In this document: piece after piece, positions 7,317-14,891 of the stretch
Position numbering within the stretch: the first letter of the stretch is position 1
Layout: each line of letters opens with the position of its first letter
Notes under the pieces: model-generated
The model's database searches: none
What the model was told of the DNA's origin: nothing
Seen by the model: only the letters and a program-made list of their open reading frames with translations
Position numbers and translations under genes: made by a program
Assembly (NCBI RefSeq): GCF_025380365.1
Contig: NZ_JAOCQF010000001.1
Coordinates: 1,102,145-1,166,144, forward strand
DNA: 64,000 bases
Direction: 5' to 3'
Source: Albidovulum sediminis
GTDB lineage: Bacteria; Pseudomonadota; Alphaproteobacteria; Rhodobacterales; Rhodobacteraceae

Positions 7317-8840
7317 TCAGAAGCCGTGGCGGTTCAGCACGGCTTCGATCATGCGCCGTTTCTCGATATCTCGGATCGGGAATGCCAGCGAGTAATCTCG
7401 CGCCGAAACATCCGGACGCCGCGACCGGGCGGCCTCGGCCCAGTGTCGGGCCAGCACAGGTACTTCAGCCAAATCGAACGCCGCAGCGGCGATCATGGCG
7501 ATCAGATGATGCGCCCCCGGAGCAGATGCAGCTTTTGCTGCCCATTCGGCCGCAGCGGCATAGTGCCCCTGTTGGATAAGCATTTGCGCGCGCACGCCGT
7601 ACATGCCGTAAAGCAGAGGATCGAGCGGGCTAAGCTCCAGCGCGGAGTCCACCGCCCGATTGCTGGCCGTCGCGTCACCCAGCAGCATGGCGGTGAAGCC
7701 GGATGCGTAAAAGCCATGAGCATAATTCGGGTTGATCTCGGTCGCGCGCGATAGCCAGCGCTGTGCCATCTCCACCTCACCGGTTAGCCAATGGGCGCGA
7801 CCCATGGTGAAGTTCACGAACGGGTCGAGCGGGTCCAGTTCCAGCCCGCGCTCGGCATGATGCAGCGCAGCCCGGCTCGCCGCCCGAACGTCGGGGACGA
7901 TCCGCAGGAAAGCCTCAATGAAGCTGGTAAAGGATAGCCCCGCCTGCGCCCGCGCGAAACCGGGGTCCAATGCAACGGAGCGCTGGAAATGGCCCTTGGC
8001 GGCGGCATTGTCGCTGTCGGTGAAGCGATACAGATGGCGTAGGCCGAGGTGAAAGCTGGCCCAGGCATCAAAGGCAGCGGACCCGCTCAGTTCGGCGTGG
8101 CGCGCCTCGTTCTCGGGCACGCGCAATTCCAGTGCCGCGATGATCCGCATGGCGATCAGGGCGCGCAGTTCGGCCAAGGCATCCAGCCGCCGCGTGATGC
8201 AGTCCGCCCAGATCACCTCGGAATTCTTGCAGTCGGTCAGTTCCAGAGTCACCGCGACGGTGCCGACGCCCGCCTCCATCACCCCCGACAGCACGTATCG
8301 GGCCCCGAGCGAGCTGGCGACCAGATCGAAATCCGCCCCGTGCCGAAAGCGAAACGAAGAGCCGCGGGCGATCACCGCGATCCAGCGCAGACGCGAGAGG
8401 GCAAGAATAACCTCGTGCGGAATGGCCTCGGCCAAGATATCCAACCCCGTTTCAGCTCCAAGGACACGCAGAGGCAGAACTGCGACCGAAGGACGGCCAA
8501 GGCCAAACGGGGCAGTAGGTGGCCGGGCACGGTCTTCGGTCACCGGCGCCACGAACCTAAAGCCAACGCCATGGATGGTGCGGATCACCTCCTGACGCTC
8601 ACCATCATCGCCAAGCGCCACACGGGCCAACTTGATGCGACCGGCGATGCTGGCATCCGAAACAGCCGCGCCTGGCCAGATCGTTTCGGCCAGCTCACCC
8701 TTGCTGACCATGCGGTCGCACTGCCGCACAAGATGCAGAATGACGGCAAAGACCTGCGGCTCCACTGGCACGGGCAGGCCGGCGCGGGTCAGTTCATGCC
8801 GCTCCGGGTCAAGCCGAAAGGTGCCGAACGTCCAAACCAT
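7317..8840 (-). CDS. Winged-helix regulator with cyclase-associated and TPR-like domains
   Basis: 507 residues. Residues 1-100 form an OmpR/CadC-type winged helix: FGTFRLDPERHELTRAG, SKGELAETIWPG, and the wing IRTIHGVGFRFVAPV. Residues ~115-260 (PSVAVLPLRVLG, ILALSRLRWIAVIAR, YVLSGVMEAG, GTVAVTLELTD) are the FlgO/TolB-N-like domain commonly fused in such proteins, and ~270-500 is a TPR-like helical repeat (LDPGFARAQAGL, LDPLDPFVNFTMGR, INPNYAHGFYASG, LSPLDPLLYGMYG). No transmembrane segment is seen, unlike CadC. It is divergent from cysK with 114 nt between starts, so it is the likely regulator of that operon (inference from layout). Confidence 0.85.
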   Translation of the reverse strand: MVWTFGTFRLDPERHELTRAGLPVPVEPQVFAVILHLVRQCDRMVSKGELAETIWPGAAVSDASIAGRIKLARVALGDDGERQEVIRTIHGVGFRFVAPVTEDRARPPTAPFGLGRPSVAVLPLRVLGAETGLDILAEAIPHEVILALSRLRWIAVIARGSSFRFRHGADFDLVASSLGARYVLSGVMEAGVGTVAVTLELTDCKNSEVIWADCITRRLDALAELRALIAMRIIAALELRVPENEARHAELSGSAAFDAWASFHLGLRHLYRFTDSDNAAAKGHFQRSVALDPGFARAQAGLSFTSFIEAFLRIVPDVRAASRAALHHAERGLELDPLDPFVNFTMGRAHWLTGEVEMAQRWLSRATEINPNYAHGFYASGFTAMLLGDATASNRAVDSALELSPLDPLLYGMYGVRAQMLIQQGHYAAAAEWAAKAASAPGAHHLIAMIAAAAFDLAEVPVLARHWAEAARSRRPDVSARDYSLAFPIRDIEKRRMIEAVLNRHGF

Positions 8841-8954
8841 GCCAAATAATACACCGAATCCGGCAGTTCTTCATGAAATCTTCAGGGGTCGATCAAGCAG
8901 CGCCGGATTGGCCAGACTAGAGTCGTGCAAGGCTGGCAACCGGGAGGAACCGCC

Positions 8955-10034
8955 ATGGATGCGCAAAAGATCAGGACAACCGCCGGGCGCGGACGGCTTT
9001 ACGAGAGCGTTCTGGACACCATAGGCGACACGCCCGTGATCCGGGTCAACAACCTCGCGCCCGAAGGTATCCGGCTTTACGTCAAGGCCGAGTTCTTCAA
9101 CCCCGCCGCCTCGGTCAAGGACCGGCTGGCCGTCAACATCATCGAGGCGGCCGAACGGTCGGGCAAGCTGAGGCCGGGCCAAACCGTGGTCGAGGCAACA
9201 AGCGGCAACACCGGCATCGGGCTGGCCATGGTCTGCGCCCAGAAGGGCTATCCGCTGGTCGTGACCATGGCCGACAGCTTCTCGGTCGAGCGGCGCAAGC
9301 TGATGCGGTTGCTGGGCGCGAAGGTCATCCTGACCCCACGCGCGATGAAGGGTACGGGGATGTACGCCAAGGCGGCCGAGCTGGCCGAAAAGCACGGATG
9401 GTTCCTTGCCCGCCAGTTCGAAACCGAGGCCAATGCCGACATCCACGAAGCCACCACTGCGCGCGAAATCATGGCGGATTTTGCTGGCGACCGGCTGGAC
9501 TATGTGGTGACGGGCTATGGCACGGGCGGCACGCTGACGGGCCTATCGCGCGTGCTGCGCCGTGAAAGGCCGGCTACACAGATTGTCTTGGCCGAGCCGG
9601 CCAATGCCGCGCTCCTCTCCAGCGGCGTGGCGCAGGAACGCACCCCGGATGGCGGCCCCGCCAAGACCCATCCCGCCTTTGAACCGCATCCGATTCAGGG
9701 CTGGACTCCGGATTTCATTCCGAAGGTGCTGCAGGAAGCTGTCGATCAGCGCTGCTATGACCAGCTGGTGAAGGTGGCCGGTTCCGTCGGGGTGGACTGG
9801 GCGCGCAAGCTGGCCCGCCACGAGGGGATCATGACCGGCATTTCGGGCGGCGCCACTCTCGCGGTGGCGATGGGAATTGCCGAAACCGCGGCGCGCGGCA
9901 CCGTCATTCTGGCGATGCTGCCCGACACCTCCGAGCGCTATCTGACCACGCCGCTGTTCGAGGCGATCCCCGAGGCGATGGACGACGCCGAAGTCGAGAT
10001 TTCGCAATCCACGCCTGGATACCAAATGGGCTGA
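8955..10034 (+). CDS. cysK: Cysteine synthase family PLP enzyme
   Basis: 359 residues from ATG 8955, with GGAGGA 7 nt upstream. The PLP lysine lies in NPAASVKDRLA, the phosphate/substrate loop is SGNTGIG, and the C-terminal cofactor loop is TGISGGATLA. O-acetylserine sulfhydrylases make cysteine from O-acetylserine and sulfide. The chain is ~40 residues longer than the usual 310-320, with a tail MDDAEVEISQSTPGYQMG. Because it is a single copy in an operon with an aminotransferase and a dedicated regulator, and housekeeping cysteine genes lie elsewhere in the window, it may serve a specialised product (other beta-substituted alanines) rather than bulk cysteine. Confidence 0.9.
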   Translation: MDAQKIRTTAGRGRLYESVLDTIGDTPVIRVNNLAPEGIRLYVKAEFFNPAASVKDRLAVNIIEAAERSGKLRPGQTVVEATSGNTGIGLAMVCAQKGYPLVVTMADSFSVERRKLMRLLGAKVILTPRAMKGTGMYAKAAELAEKHGWFLARQFETEANADIHEATTAREIMADFAGDRLDYVVTGYGTGGTLTGLSRVLRRERPATQIVLAEPANAALLSSGVAQERTPDGGPAKTHPAFEPHPIQGWTPDFIPKVLQEAVDQRCYDQLVKVAGSVGVDWARKLARHEGIMTGISGGATLAVAMGIAETAARGTVILAMLPDTSERYLTTPLFEAIPEAMDDAEVEISQSTPGYQMG

Positions 10035-10044
10035 GGAAGCGACG

Positions 10045-10236
10045 ATGACAGACCCGGAACGATTGGAAGAGGATGGATCGCTGAACCCGACCGATTGGCA
10101 GCAGCGTCAACGGAGCCGCAAGCAGCTTACGCACGGCGGCGGCACAATCCGATACACGGCGGGGACATATGCGCCCTCTGCGGCCTTTCGGCTGAAATCC
10201 TCGCACGGGTTAAAGGAACATAGGGGTGTTTCATGA
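10045..10236 (+). CDS. Small 63-residue protein in cysK operon
   Basis: ATG at 10045 with GGAAGCG 4-10 nt upstream and only 10 nt after the cysK stop; its TGA overlaps the next ATG (ATGA at 10233). The product is hydrophilic: acidic at the N-terminus (TDPERLEEDG), basic in the middle (QQRQRSRKQL), then GGGTIRYTAGTYAPSAAFRL and a basic end. No Cys, no signal peptide, no domain I recognise. The tight spacing on both sides is the main argument that it is real. Confidence 0.6.
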   Translation: MTDPERLEEDGSLNPTDWQQRQRSRKQLTHGGGTIRYTAGTYAPSAAFRLKSSHGLKEHRGVS

Positions 10237-11408
10237 GCATGCTTTCTGCACGCGCGGTGGCGACTTCTGGCGCCATCGATACTGTCTTCAATTTCTTCAT
10301 GGGCTACCGCGCGGGCGTCGACGACATGAAGGTGCGCGCCGACCTCACCTTCGGCAATCCACATGAAATGCCGTTGCCGGCTTTGGTTTCGGCGATCAAG
10401 GCGCGGATGGAACCGCAATCCCCGGACTGGTTTGCCTACAAGACCAGCGAGTTGCAGCCCCGCTCGGTGATCGCAGCAACGCTTTCTGCCGAGCTTGGCC
10501 TGCCGTTCCGCTCTGAGGATGTCGCCATGACCCAAGGCGCCTTCGGGGCCATCGCTTTGGCATTCTCATTGCTGCTGGATATTGGTGACGAATGTATCAT
10601 CCCACTGCCGGGCTGGTTCTGCTACGCCAGCATGCTGCGCGCCCGAAATTCAGTGCCTGTGCCGGTGCCGCTCTCCGAGGGCAGCTTCGATCTGGATGTT
10701 GCCGCCATCGAGGCTGCTATCACGCCGCGCACGCGCATCGTCGTGGTCAACACACCCCACAACCCCACCGGGGTGATCTACAGCCGCGCCCGATTGACCG
10801 AACTGGCGGATATGCTCACACGAAAATCTGCCGAACTCGCGCGCCCGATCTTCATCCTGTCCGACGAACCCTACCGCCGCATTCGCTTTGACAACGCGGC
10901 GTTTACCAGTCCTGCTGCCGTCTATCCTCACACATTGATCGACTATAGCTACGGCAAGGTCCTTCTCGCTCCGGGCCTGCGGATCGGTTATCTCGCGTTC
11001 AGCTCCGAAATGCCCGAAGCAGACCGGAAAGCCCTGCGCGCGGCGGCGTTGACATCGCAGATCGGGGGCGGCTGGAGCTTTCCCGATGCGCCATTGCAGT
11101 ATGCCGTCGGCGATCTGGAGACGATTGGCATCGACATCCGCGCGTTGCAACACAAGCGCGACCGGCTCCACGCGGCGCTGACGCAATGGGGCTATGCCAT
11201 GACGCATCCTCAAGGCACCTTCTACCTCTGGGGCCGCGCGCCGGGTGGGGATTCTCTCACTTTCACCCGGCGGCTGGCCCAACAGGGTGTGTTCATCATG
11301 CCAGGAACGCTTTTCGATCGGCCCGCGTATTTCCGCATCAGCCTTACCGCCACCGCCGAAATGATCGAGGCGAGCCTTCCAGCCTTCGAGGCCGCAGCAA
11401 ATAGTTGA
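10233..11408 (+). CDS. Class I/II aminotransferase (PLP)
   Basis: 391 residues. Visible motifs: LTFGNPHEMPLP near the N-terminus, the ring-stacking region AFGAIALAFS, NTPHNPTG with the Asn that contacts the cofactor, DEPYRRI, SYGKVLLAPGLRIGY with the PLP Lys, and the terminal substrate Arg in AYFRISLT. These place it in fold-type I aspartate-aminotransferase-like enzymes; the amino donor and acceptor are not predictable. Translationally coupled to the 63-residue ORF and downstream of cysK, so it probably acts on the same pathway. Confidence 0.88.
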   Translation: MSMLSARAVATSGAIDTVFNFFMGYRAGVDDMKVRADLTFGNPHEMPLPALVSAIKARMEPQSPDWFAYKTSELQPRSVIAATLSAELGLPFRSEDVAMTQGAFGAIALAFSLLLDIGDECIIPLPGWFCYASMLRARNSVPVPVPLSEGSFDLDVAAIEAAITPRTRIVVVNTPHNPTGVIYSRARLTELADMLTRKSAELARPIFILSDEPYRRIRFDNAAFTSPAAVYPHTLIDYSYGKVLLAPGLRIGYLAFSSEMPEADRKALRAAALTSQIGGGWSFPDAPLQYAVGDLETIGIDIRALQHKRDRLHAALTQWGYAMTHPQGTFYLWGRAPGGDSLTFTRRLAQQGVFIMPGTLFDRPAYFRISLTATAEMIEASLPAFEAAANS

Positions 11409-11479
11409 TGGGTCTCCACAGGCCAGATGGCGTGGTTCCCGGCTGCGCGGATCACCGTCATCACCGAAACCTGCGCGCC

Positions 11480-12043
11480 TCAGATTTGCCGCGCAGGATT
11501 TCCCGCCACGCGCGCGCCGGATGCCACGTCGCGCGTAACAACCGATCCCGCCCCGATGAGCGCGCCGTCCCCCACGGTTACGCCCGGCAGAAGGATGGCA
11601 CCGCCGCCGATCCAGACGTCCTCGCCGATGTTCACCGGCAGTGCGCGCTCAAAGCCGCGGCGTCGCTCTTCTGGCCCGTGTGCATGGTCAGCGCAATAGA
11701 TATGCACGGCCGGGCCAAGCATCGTGCGCCGCCCGATCCGAACGGGCGCGGTGTCAAGAACGACGCAACCCGCGTTCATGTAGACCCCGTCGCCAAGCAC
11801 AAGGTTTCGGCCGTAAGCAACGTGGAACGGCGCCTCGATGAAAACGCCCTTACCGAAAGAGGCGAAGATCGCAACAAGCTCTGGGGCGCAACCGCCCCGC
11901 AGCGCAGGGTCCATGCTGTTGTGCCGCCAGCAGGCTTGTCGTGCGCTGTTCCGCAGCGCCTCCAGTTCGGGCGTCATGCAGTGATACCATCTGCCATCAG
12001 CCAACTCGGCCAGTTCAGCAGGTGGAGGATGAGTGGCTGTCAT
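11480..12043 (-). CDS. Maa/NodL-type hexapeptide acetyltransferase
   Basis: 187 residues, ATG 12043 (GTG 12052 also possible). N-terminal helical cap with GRWYHCMTPELEALR and RNSARQACWRHN, the usual start of maltose/galactoside acetyltransferases, then left-handed beta-helix hexapeptides (IGRRTMLGPAVHIY, VNIGEDVWIGGGAILLPGV, VGDGALIGAGSVVTRDV, AGNPARQI). The active-site His is in YCADHAHGP. It transfers acetyl from acetyl-CoA to a sugar hydroxyl. Convergent with the aminotransferase gene. The ORF upstream of the start continues into DUF2924 sequence, an accidental read-through. Confidence 0.85.
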   Translation of the reverse strand: MTATHPPPAELAELADGRWYHCMTPELEALRNSARQACWRHNSMDPALRGGCAPELVAIFASFGKGVFIEAPFHVAYGRNLVLGDGVYMNAGCVVLDTAPVRIGRRTMLGPAVHIYCADHAHGPEERRRGFERALPVNIGEDVWIGGGAILLPGVTVGDGALIGAGSVVTRDVASGARVAGNPARQI

Positions 12044-12159
12044 AAGCGTCACGGCCTGACGTTGAATGTTCACCGATGGGGCTGCCCAATAAGAAAACTG
12101 TAACAGACCAGACGCTGCCTTGCGCGGATTCGTTCCGTCAGCTGGACCCGCCGCTGTCC

Positions 12160-12346
12160 TGCGGCCACCGCGCCTTAACCCAAAGAAAATCCAGCCATTC
12201 CAGCGCTTGCCGGTGATCGTACGGGCGATGCCCGACAGCGACTTTTGAAGCCGCCCTTGCCTATCAAAGCCGTCGGCAGCGACGGTGACGATCCGTTCGA
12301 CGCCATGCCACTCGCGCCGCAACCGCGTTCCGGTGATCGGCCGGTC
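12160..12346 (-). pseudogene. DUF2924 fragment of a recombinase module
   Basis: About 62 codons: GTRLRREWHGVERIVTVAAD, GFDRQGRLQKSLSGIARTIT, GKRWNGWIFFGLRR. The pattern R.W.G..H/R.V.V..DGF...G..Y.SLS.IA..ITG.RWNG..FFGL is DUF2924, a protein whose gene normally stands directly upstream of a large serine recombinase in alphaproteobacteria. Only the C-terminal half remains and it is in frame with the following acetyltransferase by chance. Confidence 0.8.
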
Positions 12347-12513
12347 ACGTGACACCCGCGACGGCCTGGACCAACACCGACTTCCCCTTGGCACCGTGGC
12401 CATGGAGGAAGACATAGTCCTGCTCGCTGGTCGAGCCCGTCAGGCAATAGTCCACAAGCCGGGCGAGGTAGGCCCGAAGATCCCTGTCACCGCCCGTGAT
12501 CTCATCCAGGAAA
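12345..12513 (-). pseudogene. P4-type phage/plasmid primase-helicase fragment
   Basis: Reads FLDEITGGDRDLRAYLARLV, DYCLTGSTSEQDYVFLHGHG, AKGKSVLVQAVAGVT then a stop. This is the start of the SF3 helicase domain of P4/D5-type primases, with the Walker A loop GHGAKGKS. Upstream similarity stops within 2 nt of the second direct repeat, downstream it abuts the DUF2924 fragment in a different frame. A relic of a phage or plasmid replication gene. Confidence 0.82.
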
Positions 12514-12615
12514 CTGCCTGTCACCTTTCAAAGGGTGAAACGCAGGTCTGCCTCGGTTCCGGCCTAGCGGCAATATCCCCGCACAAGAACTCACGAACCG
12601 GCTGGCGGCGCATGA
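12514..12615 (+). repeat. Direct repeat copy B (~102 nt)
   Basis: Partner of 6876-6977, same orientation, ~87% identical. It begins exactly where the primase similarity ends, which suggests that the repeat unit inserted into, or recombined at, the primase gene. Confidence 0.85.
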
Positions 12616-12690
12616 CCCGCGCACGCCGAATGATGGCCGGGAATGGCCGTCAGGCTGGTCCGGCCCTGGGTAGCAGGTCGGACAGCCGGA

Positions 12691-13953
12691 TCAGTACCAG
12701 AGCAGTGCGGCAAAGGTGCCGGCCCAGGCGGCCAGCGCAACAAGGACCAGACCGGGCACAACGCGAAGGGCGAATGCCCATCCGCCAGCGGTCACGGCCA
12801 TGATGATCTTGCTCAGCGTGTTGGAGGTCAGGCCCGCGATTATCGGAAGGACAGCGTCCTGGGGCAGGACTTTCCCCGACGCCACCAGCGACGCCACCGA
12901 GATGGCTGCCGCATGAGTGTCGACCAGTCCGGCAACCACGGCCGCGAGCAGAACACCGTCGTTGCCGAACCGATCTTGCAGGCCTGCCGAGATGACCAGG
13001 ATGACCGCAAGGATCGAGCCAAAGGCCAGCGCTGTCTTCAGGCTGAAAACTCCGCCGGTCGGCAAGGTATCATTGCCTGGGATGCGCGCGGCCAGGAGCG
13101 TGAAGGCGGCCCCGTAGGCAAGGGCGGTGCCCCCGGCAAGCAGGAGGGGTCCCGACAAGTTGGAGAGGGTTGCAATGCTGGTGGCGCCAACGACCACTGC
13201 CATCTGGGCAATCGTGGCCACGGTCGACAAGACGGCACCGGCGACACATGCCGCCATGAGATCGCTGGACCTGCTCGCCCGCGAGCCCATCGCCCCGATC
13301 GTTGAAGTGCTGGAGATGAAGCCGGATATGGCCCCTGCGAGCGGCAATCCGAACCGCGCACCGAACAGTCGCACTGCCACATAGCCTGCGGCACTGATGG
13401 CCATGACCAGCACGATCACGATCCAGAGCGAGCGAGGGTTGAGCGCCAGATAAGGTCCCATCGGGCTGTTCGGCACCAGAGGCAGAACAACAAGTGTCGC
13501 GGCGGCAAAGATCAGCGCGTCATCCAGTTCGTCTTTTGAGATCGCGGCGATGACAAGGTTGTGCAACCAGGCCTTCGCGTAAAGCAGCACCGTCACCGCT
13601 ACGGCAACAGCGGCAGCCGTCTGAGGCGCTTGCATGCACATGCCGCCCAGCAGTGCCGTCAGGACGAGAACGATCTCCGTAGTCAGGCCCGGATCCTGAT
13701 CTTGGCTGCGCCAGTAGGACACAGCCACCAACACGGCAACGCAAGCCGTCAGGACTGCAAGCAGGACAGCCCCACCGACACTGAACGCAATGGCACCAGC
13801 AATCGAAGTGATCGTGAACGTCCGTATGCCTGCGGGGGATCGCGTTGGCCCCTCGCCCTTTCGCCGCTCTCGTTCCGCGCCGATCAGAGCGCCAACTGCA
13901 AATGCGATGACGAGATTCAGTACTGGAGGGCCAAGGCTCAGCGCATTTTCCAT
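12691..13953 (-). CDS. MgtC/DUF4010-family membrane protein
   Basis: 420 residues with about 12 hydrophobic segments. The N-terminal part (NLVIAFAVGALIGAERERR, GIRTFTITSIAGAIAF) has the MgtC/SapB motif GxxxGxER...AGIRT; the remainder (GFISSTSTIGAMGSRA, AGLVDTHAAAISVASLV, SNTLSKIIMAVTAGG) is typical of DUF4010. MgtC relatives modulate cation homeostasis, membrane ATP synthase or cellulose synthesis in other bacteria; the role of the DUF4010 type is unknown. Divergent from the VIT gene, at the head of an ion-transport cluster. Confidence 0.85.
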   Translation of the reverse strand: MENALSLGPPVLNLVIAFAVGALIGAERERRKGEGPTRSPAGIRTFTITSIAGAIAFSVGGAVLLAVLTACVAVLVAVSYWRSQDQDPGLTTEIVLVLTALLGGMCMQAPQTAAAVAVAVTVLLYAKAWLHNLVIAAISKDELDDALIFAAATLVVLPLVPNSPMGPYLALNPRSLWIVIVLVMAISAAGYVAVRLFGARFGLPLAGAISGFISSTSTIGAMGSRASRSSDLMAACVAGAVLSTVATIAQMAVVVGATSIATLSNLSGPLLLAGGTALAYGAAFTLLAARIPGNDTLPTGGVFSLKTALAFGSILAVILVISAGLQDRFGNDGVLLAAVVAGLVDTHAAAISVASLVASGKVLPQDAVLPIIAGLTSNTLSKIIMAVTAGGWAFALRVVPGLVLVALAAWAGTFAALLWY

Positions 13954-14141
13954 CAGGCACCACGTGGCCCTTGTCCAAGGTCAATGTCTATACCCGAGAT
14001 ATTCCCTTTGTTCATTCGGATCATCTACAATTATCAAATCGATCGGGACGATCTGACGAGTCGGCTCGCGCATGAAATTGGCAAGGGCACCAGTTCAAAC
14101 CATCTTCGTGAACTTGTGCCGAGCCCAGGATCGGATCTGAC

Positions 14142-14843
14142 ATGTCACGCCTTCACACTCATCCGGAGTCCCACCTCGTCTCCCGCATCGGCTGGCTGCG
14201 GGCGGCCGTGCTGGGTGCCAATGATGGCATCGTCTCGACCGCCAGCCTGATCGTCGGCGTCGCGGCAGCTTCGGCCGCGACCTCCGAGGTGCTGGTGGCT
14301 GGCGTGGCCGGGCTCGTGGCGGGCGCGATGTCGATGGCGGCCGGCGAGTATGTCTCGGTCAGTTCGCAGTCCGACACCGAACAGGCAGACCTGGCGCGGG
14401 AGCGGGCGGAGTTGGCTGGCCAGCCCGCGTTCGAGCGCGAGGAACTTGCCAAGATCTATATCGATCGCGGCGTCGCGCCCGAGCTTGCGCATCAGGTGGC
14501 CGATCAGCTGATGGCGAAGGACGCACTCGGCGCCCATGCCCGCGATGAGCTGGGCATCTCCGAGGTGACGACAGCGCGCCCGATTCAGGCCGCGCTGACC
14601 TCGGCCGCGACCTTTGCGGTGGGCGCCGCGCTTCCGCTGGCGATGGTGCTGATGATGCCGAGCGAAGCGCTTGTCGCGGGTGTCTCGATCGCTTCGCTGC
14701 TGTTTCTTGCGCTGCTTGGCGCGGTCGGTGCCCGGGCGGGCGGCGCGAACGTGACGAAGGCGACGCTGCGCGTGACCTTCTGGGGGGCGCTGGCGATGGC
14801 GCTGACCGCCGGGATCGGGGCGGTTTTCGGAACTGTGGCATGA
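14142..14843 (+). CDS. VIT1/CCC1-family transporter
   Basis: 233 residues. Opens with WLRAAVLGANDGIVSTASLI and VGVAAA, followed by GLVAGAMSMAAGEYVSVSSQ, both hallmark segments of VIT1/CCC1 iron/manganese transporters (Asp and Met/Glu line the metal path). A soluble acidic stretch (~75-140, EREELAKIYIDRG, QLMAKDALGAHARDELG) and three more membrane segments follow. Predicted export of Fe2+ or Mn2+ from the cytoplasm. First gene of the block VIT, P-type ATPase, DUF2127, PAP2. Confidence 0.88.
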   Translation: MSRLHTHPESHLVSRIGWLRAAVLGANDGIVSTASLIVGVAAASAATSEVLVAGVAGLVAGAMSMAAGEYVSVSSQSDTEQADLARERAELAGQPAFEREELAKIYIDRGVAPELAHQVADQLMAKDALGAHARDELGISEVTTARPIQAALTSAATFAVGAALPLAMVLMMPSEALVAGVSIASLLFLALLGAVGARAGGANVTKATLRVTFWGALAMALTAGIGAVFGTVA

Positions 14844-14891
14844 TGAGGTCGGCGCATTGCAGCGCCCCGTCCTTGATGCCGGGGAGCGTGC

